A DNA stretch of 64,000 nt from Candidatus Scalindua sp. SCAELEC01 (GTDB lineage Bacteria > Planctomycetota > Brocadiia > Brocadiales > Scalinduaceae): assembly GCA_004282745.1 (NCBI GenBank), contig SHMT01000019.1, positions 1-64,000 on the forward strand, written 5' to 3'. Of this stretch, positions 53,906 through 61,900 are shown in pieces (positions within the stretch are counted from its first letter, which is position 1; each line of letters starts with the position of its first letter). A program made the translations under genes and the position numbers. The notes under the pieces were generated by a model, which did no database searches, was not told the origin of the DNA, and saw nothing but the letters and a program-made list of their open reading frames with translations.

Positions 53906-53992
53906 ATGATTACTGTTAAAGAAATTCTGTATCACAAGCGCGATGGAATTATTACCGTAACACCTGAAAGCCTTATCTCTTTCGAAGAGTAG
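53906..53992 (+). pseudogene. CBS-domain protein, N-terminal remnant
   Basis: A 28-codon frame, MITVKEILYHKRDGIITVTP then ESLISFEE, matches the start of CBS-pair proteins (MxTVKEIL...VTPxxxV). GGAGGTGAGG lies just upstream, a good ribosome-binding site. The frame stops after the first strand of the first CBS motif, and no continuation was found before 54181. Confidence 0.5.
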
Positions 53993-54180
53993 GGCATACC
54001 TGACCCGCTAAACAATTCAGAATTTTGTGAGATCAAACGTACTCTCTTTTTCCTTGATTTACACAGTCCTTACCGTTATCCTAATTTGATTATCTAGCCT
54101 CTAGCTTCCTCTCTTTCAGTAAATAAATAGTATAGGGAACTAGTAAAACTTTGGTAGCAACATATCCGTGGCTATGGAAC

Positions 54181-55926
54181 ATGCAAAACACTACAACACC
54201 AACCAAAGTAACAGAAAACGGAATCGTATGGACTGTACGAAAAGGATATGAAAATCTTCAAGATACGCTTAATCTTAACAATCTCCAGTCAACGTTACAG
54301 GAAAAACCGTATACGTTAATAAAAGATACAAAGGTGAGATCTGTTTTCTTCATCCCGAATATAGACACACATAACAGAAATATATATGTTAAGTATTTCA
54401 AGGAGAGAGCTCCCAGAGACTTTAATCGATATCTTGATTTCGTCAAGCATCTCTTTATACATACAAAAGCCGAAACCGAATGGGATGTTGGAAATAGACT
54501 CTTAAGCAAGGATATTAATACGGCCCTCCCCCTGGCAATAGCGGAAAAAAGGTCGTGGATTTTCCGTAAAAACAGTCTGTTAATTACACAAGCCATATCA
54601 AATAGTGAATGTCTGATGGATTTTTTTCAATCGAGCTTTCACGGTACCTCCTCCGGGGATGAATCGATCAGGAAAGATCACCTTATTCATGATCTGGCAC
54701 TATTTGTGAAAGAGATCCATAGTAAGGGGTTTTTTCACAGCGACTTCCATGCGGGTAATGTTCTCATACAATTTCACCATGATCATACCGGGCAGGACCA
54801 ACCGTATTCATTGTACCTGATAGACCTCCATCACGTAAAGGTGCTGAAATCGTTATCGAGACTCAAGATTTTGTATAATATCGCACAACTCTTTAATTCT
54901 CTCTCTTCATCTTTGACACAATCTGACAAACGACAGTTTTTCCAATCGTATGGAAATGATAGCTTTGGTAACACAAAAGATATTGAAGGGCTTGTTGACC
55001 AGGCTGATACCCTATCATCCAGGCTACGGTTCACCCATTATAAAAGCAGGCTAAAGAGATGTCTGAAAAAAAGTAGTCTCTTTTCAAAGAAAAGATTGAA
55101 CAGCTTCAAGATATTTTTTAGAAAGGGATATGATACGGAACGTTTTTTTAACCTCATAGAAAGTCATAATAATGCGCTGGTACATAAGAGTTGCGACAGA
55201 ATCCTTAAGCACGATAGAAAGACCATCTTAACGAGACACCCCTTTAAGGACAAAGGCATTCACAACGTTATCGTAAAGCACTACAAAACGCCGCGTGGCC
55301 TGAGCCTCATAAAAAACAGCTTTCGTAAGTCATCGGGAAAGAGAGCTTGGATTTCCGGTAACGGTTTATTAGTGTATGGATTTGGTACTGCCCTGCCTCT
55401 CACCTTAATAGAAAAGAGGATGCTGGGCGTGGTCACGGACAGCTACATAATCATGGAAGAGGTCTCTCACTCACTTGAGATGGATAGATACATCCTCAAA
55501 CATTTCTCTGACCAAGGAGAATCGAAATTCGCCACAATGATAAAAAAGAGGAGAAGTTTTTTAGACCACTTTGCACAAATCATTGCAAAAATGCATAATA
55601 AGGGAGTGTTTCATCACGACTTGAAGAGCTGTAATATAATGGTAACGGATAATTCATCGTTCGATTTCACGTTTCTCGATTTTGATAATATACGGTTTGG
55701 AAAACATGTGAGTATCCAGGAAAGGATAAGGAATTTAACTCAAATCAATCTCTCAACTCCGGGATGTATGACTCTGAAGGACCGACTGAGGTTTTTAGGG
55801 ACATACCTCAGGCAATGCAATCTGCAAGAGGAGAAAAGAAAGATCCGTAATGAAGTTGCCACCATCAGCAAGGGAGAAAAAATACTCTATGTTTCATGTA
55901 AGGGAGATGTGACGGAAGATTGGTAG
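54181..55926 (+). CDS. Tandem LPS-core-kinase-like protein (two WaaP-type domains)
   Basis: About 581 aa containing two protein-kinase-like domains of the WaaP/InaA/KdkA type. Domain 1 (about 20-260) has YVKYFKERAPRDF (ATP Lys), the catalytic loop HSDFHAGNVL and metal Asp in YLIDLHHVK. Domain 2 (about 335-560) has NVIVKHYKTPRG, HHDLKSCNIM and FLDFDNIRF. Both retain the D...N and D-x-x motifs, so both may be active. WaaP-type kinases phosphorylate LPS core sugars. The following gene is a glycosyltransferase with an overlapping start, which suits an LPS role. The start is uncertain: ATG 54181 is preferred over TTG 54151, and neither has a clear ribosome-binding site. Two fused kinase domains are unusual. 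Confidence 0.75.
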   Translation: MQNTTTPTKVTENGIVWTVRKGYENLQDTLNLNNLQSTLQEKPYTLIKDTKVRSVFFIPNIDTHNRNIYVKYFKERAPRDFNRYLDFVKHLFIHTKAETEWDVGNRLLSKDINTALPLAIAEKRSWIFRKNSLLITQAISNSECLMDFFQSSFHGTSSGDESIRKDHLIHDLALFVKEIHSKGFFHSDFHAGNVLIQFHHDHTGQDQPYSLYLIDLHHVKVLKSLSRLKILYNIAQLFNSLSSSLTQSDKRQFFQSYGNDSFGNTKDIEGLVDQADTLSSRLRFTHYKSRLKRCLKKSSLFSKKRLNSFKIFFRKGYDTERFFNLIESHNNALVHKSCDRILKHDRKTILTRHPFKDKGIHNVIVKHYKTPRGLSLIKNSFRKSSGKRAWISGNGLLVYGFGTALPLTLIEKRMLGVVTDSYIIMEEVSHSLEMDRYILKHFSDQGESKFATMIKKRRSFLDHFAQIIAKMHNKGVFHHDLKSCNIMVTDNSSFDFTFLDFDNIRFGKHVSIQERIRNLTQINLSTPGCMTLKDRLRFLGTYLRQCNLQEEKRKIRNEVATISKGEKILYVSCKGDVTEDW

Positions 55927-56861
55927 ATATCTCTTTTATCATCGTCAATTGGAATACCCGCAATATCTTGATAAATTGCATAGATTCAATTTATCAAACG
56001 GTCAAGGGTATTGATTTTGAGATCTGTGTGGTTGACAATAACTCAAATGATGGAAGTCAAGAAGCGATACGGAAACACTTCCCGAACGTAACCCTTATTG
56101 AAAACAGTTCAAATACCGGATTCGGCTATGCAAATAACCAGGCCCTCAAAATAATGAAGGGAAGGTTCTCCGTGCACCTTAACAGTGATACTATCTTGCA
56201 GGAAGAGGCTATAAAAAATCTCTTAAACTTTATGAAAGGGTACTCAAGTACCGGATTGTGTGGTGTACAACTCCTCAACGAGGATGGCTCTAAACAAAAT
56301 TCGATCGATAATTTCCCCTCGCTAGAAACGGAGCTTCTTAACAAAAGTATTCTCCGTCTCCTATTCCCCCATACATACCCGAGTAAAAGCAAAAACATTA
56401 ATAAACCAATAGAGGTTGATTCGGTAATTGGGGCTTGTATAATGGTGCGAAAAGAGGCGATAGATGAGGTGGGGATTTTTGACGAGGATTACTTCTTCTT
56501 TCTTGAAGAGACCGATTGGTGTTTTCGGATGAAGAAGAGTGGATGGAAGGTCTACCATTTCCCAGGGGCCAAAGTCCTTCATCTTGCTGGGCACAGCAAA
56601 AAAAAGGTCCCCTGGCAGGCACAGATAGAGTACTATCGATCACTCTATCTGTTCTTTAAGAAAAACCGAGGTCTTGGATCATACATTACCCTCCGTATTC
56701 TGAAACCTATTAAGGTCTTCATAAGCCTGATCTTAAACTTTCTTGCAAATCTGATACTGCTGTTTCAAAACGAACGGCAGAGGAACAAATTGGTAAGATA
56801 CTATAAATTATTCATATGGCATTTACTTTTCTGCCCTGATACTATGGGTATCCGAAATTAA
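55920..56861 (+). CDS. GT2 glycosyltransferase (rhamnosyltransferase-like)
   Basis: 313 aa, starting at TTG 55920 and overlapping the kinase stop. The GT-A fold has SFIIVNWNTRNILINCIDSI, VVDNNSNDGS, SNTGFGYANNQALK, the metal-binding HLNSDT and FDEDYFFFLEETDWCFRMKK (catalytic ED region), then a C-terminal hydrophobic helix. The pattern is that of dTDP-rhamnosyl or related transferases acting in O-antigen or core synthesis. The donor and acceptor cannot be read from sequence. Coupling with the tandem LPS kinase suggests the pair modifies the same saccharide. Confidence 0.85.
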   Translation: MVDISFIIVNWNTRNILINCIDSIYQTVKGIDFEICVVDNNSNDGSQEAIRKHFPNVTLIENSSNTGFGYANNQALKIMKGRFSVHLNSDTILQEEAIKNLLNFMKGYSSTGLCGVQLLNEDGSKQNSIDNFPSLETELLNKSILRLLFPHTYPSKSKNINKPIEVDSVIGACIMVRKEAIDEVGIFDEDYFFFLEETDWCFRMKKSGWKVYHFPGAKVLHLAGHSKKKVPWQAQIEYYRSLYLFFKKNRGLGSYITLRILKPIKVFISLILNFLANLILLFQNERQRNKLVRYYKLFIWHLLFCPDTMGIRN

Positions 56862-56883
56862 TCGCAAAAAGAGTACGGAACAG

Positions 56884-57801
56884 ATGAACACCATAAGTAA
56901 ATACATTCAGAGCTCTTCACCCTTTGGCGCCTTCAAATGCAACTTTAAGGATGAGGCAGAGGCCTATTCGGCATCTAAGGTCGTCGTAGTCGGTGTACCC
57001 TACGACGGAACTACGACCTTTCAACCAGGAACCAGAAACGGGCCAACCAGTATCTTACACGCATCTCCAAACCTTGAGCACTACGATAGAGAGCTGGGAA
57101 ATATCTTTGAAATTGGTATTTATACTGCGGGAATTGTAGATATAGAAGAGATACACGTAAATCCATCAGACGTCATCAATAGGGTCTATGAAGTGAGTAA
57201 AAAGTTTGTTTCAGATGGCAAATTTCTTGTTACGATAGGAGGTGAACACTCTGTAACGCAGGGGATCGTCAGGGCATACAAAGAAAAATATAGAAACCTA
57301 TCGGTTCTCCAACTCGATGCACACCACGATCTGATGGAAACATACGGCGGTTCGAAATATAGCCATGCAAGCGTATCGAAGAGATTGATCGACTTGAAGT
57401 GCCGCCTCACACAGTTTGGTATACGGGTCACGTCTGAGGAAGAGCATAATTTTATCCGCAAAGAGGCGCACGGTCTCAGGATATTTTACGCAAAAGATAT
57501 CTACGATAATGCACGCTGGCACGAAGAGGCGATAGAATCATTACACGACGATGTTTACCTGACCATTGACCTTGATGGTCTTGACCCCTCGATAATGCCT
57601 GCCACCGGTACCCCAGTCCCCGGCGGACTGGGTTGGTACGAAACTCTCAATTTTCTCAAGAAGGTATATGAAGCGAGAAGGGTCGTGGGCCTTGATCTTA
57701 TGGAGCTCCAGCCGATACCGGGAGATGAATCACCAAACTTCCTCGCAGCCGATCTTATTTACAAGAATATCGGGTTTCTGAAAAAATATTTAAAGCGATA
57801 G
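56884..57801 (+). CDS. speB: Agmatinase (ureohydrolase family)
   Basis: A 305-aa enzyme that hydrolyses agmatine to putrescine and urea. All six Mn ligands are visible: H122 (GGEHSVT), D145, H147, D149 (DAHHDL) and D229, D231 (DLDGLDP). The specificity region ATGTPVPGGLGWYE is typical of agmatinases rather than arginases. It follows the GT2 gene by 22 bp on the same strand, but a functional link is not obvious. Other ureohydrolases (guanidinobutyrase, formiminoglutamase) are possible. Putrescine is a common outer-membrane-associated polyamine, which would be compatible with the envelope setting. Confidence 0.85.
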   Translation: MNTISKYIQSSSPFGAFKCNFKDEAEAYSASKVVVVGVPYDGTTTFQPGTRNGPTSILHASPNLEHYDRELGNIFEIGIYTAGIVDIEEIHVNPSDVINRVYEVSKKFVSDGKFLVTIGGEHSVTQGIVRAYKEKYRNLSVLQLDAHHDLMETYGGSKYSHASVSKRLIDLKCRLTQFGIRVTSEEEHNFIRKEAHGLRIFYAKDIYDNARWHEEAIESLHDDVYLTIDLDGLDPSIMPATGTPVPGGLGWYETLNFLKKVYEARRVVGLDLMELQPIPGDESPNFLAADLIYKNIGFLKKYLKR

Positions 57802-57862
57802 GTCCGGCAAGTTACGATGCTTACTATCAGACACAGCAACCAGCTTTTTAGCAGATAGTCGG

Positions 57863-58312
57863 TTACCCGGCATCTGCCTCTAGTTGATCCGCAACTGACT
57901 GATTTAATATCTTTTGCGCCTCGACAAGCTCTTTAAATTTAGATTCAATTTTCCCTAGATTTTTGGATAGCACAGCCGCGAGCAGGTCGCCCTCTATTTC
58001 AGCAACATCAATTCTTTTATAATAATCCATACTCTCCTTAAGATGGGCCAGGACAATTTTCCCCGTCAAGACAGGATGGTTGTTGGTAACATTTGCCTCT
58101 TCATATCGAGTGCCATGCTCCAACTCAACTTCCAGTCCTTGCTTGAAGTTTTCAATGGTAATATTCATATTTGTAGTATTTACCAGTTTTAAGATCGCTG
58201 CGGTCTCTTCTTCGGTAACTGTCGGGTCCGTTATTTTAGACCAATCTCGAAACCCAAGTTTCTCGCACACTCTCTTTACTTCTCCGGTTGAAATATATTC
58301 AGTCAAAGGCAT
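57863..58312 (-). CDS. DUF5661-type protein
   Basis: A 149-aa soluble, mostly helical protein. The block FKQGLEVELEHGTRYEEANV followed by TNNHPVLTGKIVLAHLKESM and DYYKRID matches the small DUF5661 family (ELEHGT...NVT...TGKIALAHLxExPDYY). Function is unknown; conserved His/Glu residues could bind a metal. The N-terminal ~50 residues (EYISTGEVKRVCEKLGFRDW) are not part of that block. Two similar palindromes (58357-58372 and 58416-58432) lie upstream of the start and may be operators. Confidence 0.7.
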   Translation of the reverse strand: MPLTEYISTGEVKRVCEKLGFRDWSKITDPTVTEEETAAILKLVNTTNMNITIENFKQGLEVELEHGTRYEEANVTNNHPVLTGKIVLAHLKESMDYYKRIDVAEIEGDLLAAVLSKNLGKIESKFKELVEAQKILNQSVADQLEADAG

Positions 58313-58356
58313 AAACAGCTCCTTTCCTATTTATCTGACGACAAAAATAAATTACT

Positions 58357-58432
58357 GTTCTGTAGAAAATGTTTCAATTACCCGAAAATATTTTGACAGT
58401 AATTCAAGTAAAACCGTTCTCTAGAGAATGTT
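58357..58432. promoter_or_regulatory. Pair of similar palindromic sites
   Basis: GTTCTGTAGAAAATGTT at 58357 and GTTCTCTAGAGAATGTTGA at 58416, 59 bp apart, share the TTCTNTAGAnAA core. Possible regulator sites for the minus-strand DUF5661 gene. The rest of 58313-58615 holds no recognisable gene. Confidence 0.35.
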
Positions 58433-58615
58433 GATTAATCCATATACAATGACATTCAAGGTTAATACATTATTTTTAGGAAAGCAAGTGAAATTTCTCA
58501 ACGGTAAAAGACGAAAACGTAAGCCTGCAATTAATACGTTTCTGGATCTGAACTATTAAAACAGATGTCAGTGCTTTCGTTTCGAGCACATTCTCACACC
58601 ACAAATAAGTGGCCG

Positions 58616-58834
58616 TTACCATCGCTGCTTATCTGATGAAAGGCACCAGAAGTACCCTTTCCCAACGTTTTCCTGAATCCACTCTTGAGTCCTGAATACC
58701 TGTACCGGATCTAAAAAGGGCGATGCTTCCGTATTTATAAGAACAACCTCTCCTCCGGTATAGTGCGTCTTGGAATGCTTAAAAATTTGTACAACAAAAA
58801 CAAAAAGAGGCAAAGAGGCAAGAATGTTTTTCAC
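58616..58834 (-). CDS. Hypothetical 72-aa protein with hydrophobic start
   Basis: It begins MKNILASLPLFVFVVQIFKH, a possible signal anchor, then GGEVVLINTEASPFLDPVQV and FRTQEWIQENVGKGYFWCLS. The second half looks like real protein but matches no family that I recognise. A purine-rich AGAGGCAAG precedes the ATG. It may be a fragment of a larger gene. Confidence 0.4.
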   Translation of the reverse strand: MKNILASLPLFVFVVQIFKHSKTHYTGGEVVLINTEASPFLDPVQVFRTQEWIQENVGKGYFWCLSSDKQRW

Positions 58835-58940
58835 CTACCGTCTGTCAGGCTGTGTCAAGAGAAAAAGCTCCACTTTCCATTTTACCAATAGGAGAGAGTA
58901 GGATAAACTATGCCGCATCAAAATGTAATTCCTGAAAAAA

Positions 58941-61900
58941 TTAGCGGTCCCAATCGTGCAAATCGTTTATATCACCAATAGGGTTGGCGTTTGCCGCATC
59001 GTTAATCATCTGCTGCTCTGCACTGACGCCTTCCGACCAGAAGGTAGCGGACTCTTCTGCCGTCAGACAATCAAGTGTTGCCCAGTCTACCCAGAGGCCG
59101 TCTGTTGTAGAATTACCCCGGTAAAAGCTCATACCGACCCTGCCTGATGAAAGGTCGTTGTCCCAACCGACCCAGACAAGGGTACCGTTAATATAAAACC
59201 TCAAGTTAGGACCATTTGCAACGACCCGCAATACATTCCATGCATCACCGGTATGTATGGCAGATGATGGCGCCGAGCTTTGGAGTGAAAAGTTATAGTC
59301 GTTAACAGTCTTCCACACAGAAAATCTACCGCTTTTAGAATAAATAAATGAATAAGTGTTAGATGGATGCTCTCCTTCATCATCCGATATCTCTCCGCTT
59401 ACGTGCACTAAGAGCCTGTTAGAAAGGCTGTCACCCCCTTCTTCGTGACGGCGTAACTTCACCCGGTAATCAACGTCCGAATAGGTACTATTGTAAGTGG
59501 ATATGGTTGATGGATCATAGAAGTCGGTTGACGTAAAGACCCCTTCGGAAAAATAGTATCCTCCAGACACAATATTCCAGGTCCCGAAATCGCGTATCCA
59601 GTTTGGGGCATTACCACTGCCGTTAAACTGTGAATCAAAGCCTGTACATCCTCCATCTCCGTCAGCACACGCCTTAAAGGTATAGTCCTTATGTCTCCAT
59701 TCATCCAGGTAGTATAACAACCTAACGTACACTCTGCTGCCATTTGAGGGGAGCCCGACTACCGTACTACCCGTTGCAGTGCCCAATTCACCACTATCGA
59801 AATAGTCACTCCGCCCAACACGGCTGCCGGCATACACTCTGAAGTTTATGGAACCATTCGGGTTTGTCCATGTGAACGTGTGCGTTGAGCACTCTAATTG
59901 AGAACCTTGTGTTGGTGATATTATTGAAGGTGTAGGATCGCCTTGACAAGCCGTATACCGAAATTCAACAAACTGCCCTGGACCCGGGTCATACCAGAGC
60001 TTGACAAAGATCGTGCTCCCATCTTCTGGAATTCCACTTACGGTGCGGGATGTAGCGGTTCTAATATTCCCTTCGCTATAAATATCATATCCCCCCGGCG
60101 TGGTTCCCACATAGAGAGACCACCTACTTACTGGGGTTCCATTGGGTGACCAATGGAAGGTCACATCACCACAAGGCAAGGTCGTATTAGGCGCTGGATT
60201 GGTTATCTCCGGTACACTAGTGGCTGGCCAAGTCCCTGACAATTCATAAGTTTCATTCGGGTGATGTGATGAATCAGCACCAGAGATTGAAATAAAATAT
60301 GTACCTGGTAATGCGCTGTATAGTATACTATCATGTGCACAATCACCATTTTCAGAATAGCTAACGAGAATATTTTTTGAATCAAAAAGATACATATTGT
60401 AATCCAGACATGGAGTTTGCGGAGATTTTAATTCGAGTTCGATATCCCCTTCACTACCGATTTCAATTTTATACCAGTCAATATCTGTAGGACTACATAT
60501 CTTCGCATTGTAACTACCTCCTGGTGTTAACGGACGATAGGCGTAAGATCTGGAATTATTTGGTTCATAATCGTCTGTACATGCTTGACCCTGTGTCAGG
60601 TAAACATAATCGGCAAAATGGTTCCAGGTATCACCGATTCTCCACCTCAACCGTACATATAATGGATTCCCATTAGTGGGTATTCCCGTTACCGCATAGG
60701 TTGTGGTGGTGATGTTGTTCCGTTTTAGAATGTCGGAACTACCGGGGCCTGTTGTTCCAATATGGAGCCGGTAGCGCTCTTCCTCGGTTCCGGCAACCCA
60801 CTGGAAGAGAGCGCTCTTTTCCGTAAATGTTGAACCGGGTGCTGGAACTGTTATGACCGGTGGATCACCGCCAATGGAGACCGTCACCATTGCCTCGTTA
60901 GAGTTCAAGCCAAGATCGTCATCCACCGTATACCTGAATCTATCCTGGCCTGAGTATCCTGCGAAAGGAGTATAAGTCACGGTACCATCCCCATTTGCCA
61001 CAACCGTACCATTGGTCGGCCCACTTGTGACCACTACCGTGGCGGGGTCGATCGTACCATCAGGATCATGGTCACCCGTTATCACCCTAATACGAACCGG
61101 TGTGTCCACTGTTGTAGTCGCTGTGTCGTCATCCGCAGTAGGCGCCTGATTGTCGCCACCCAGCATCTGGTAAACATAATCGGAAAAATGGTTCCAGGTA
61201 TTACCGATTCTCCACCTCAACCTTACATATATCGGATTCCCATTGAGGGTAATTCCTGTTACCCTGTACGATGTTGTTGCGAGATTGTTTCGTTTTAAAA
61301 TGTCGGAACTACCCGGACCTTTTGTCCCAATGTGGAGCCGGTAGCGCCCTTCCTCGGTGCCGGTGTCCCATTTGAAAGTAACAACCGTTGTCGTCAATGT
61401 CGAGCCGGCCGTTGGACTTATTAACGCTGGAGGATCACCGCGAATAGTGACCGTTACCGTTGCCGCGTTAGAGGTTGCCCCAAGAGCGTCATTCACCGTA
61501 TATCTGAATGTGTCCTGGCCGCTGTATCCAGCCAAAGGGGTATATGTCACGGTGCCATCCCCGTTCGCCACAGCCATACCATTGGTCGGTCCACTTACGA
61601 CCACTACCGTGGCAGGGTCAATCGTGCCATCAGGGTCATGGTCACCGGATATCACCCTTATACGAACCGGTGTGGCCACAGTCGTTGTCTCCGTGTCGTC
61701 ATGCGCGGTAGGTGACTGATTGCCATCCCCCTGAGTCCGATAAACATAATCCGCAAAATGGTTCCAGGTATCACCGATTCTCCACCTCAGTCTTACATAT
61801 ATCGGATTTCCATCTATGGGGATTCCCGTTACCGTATACGATGTTGCTGCGAGATTGTTTCGTTTTAAAATGTCGGAACTACCCGGACCTGTTGACCCAA

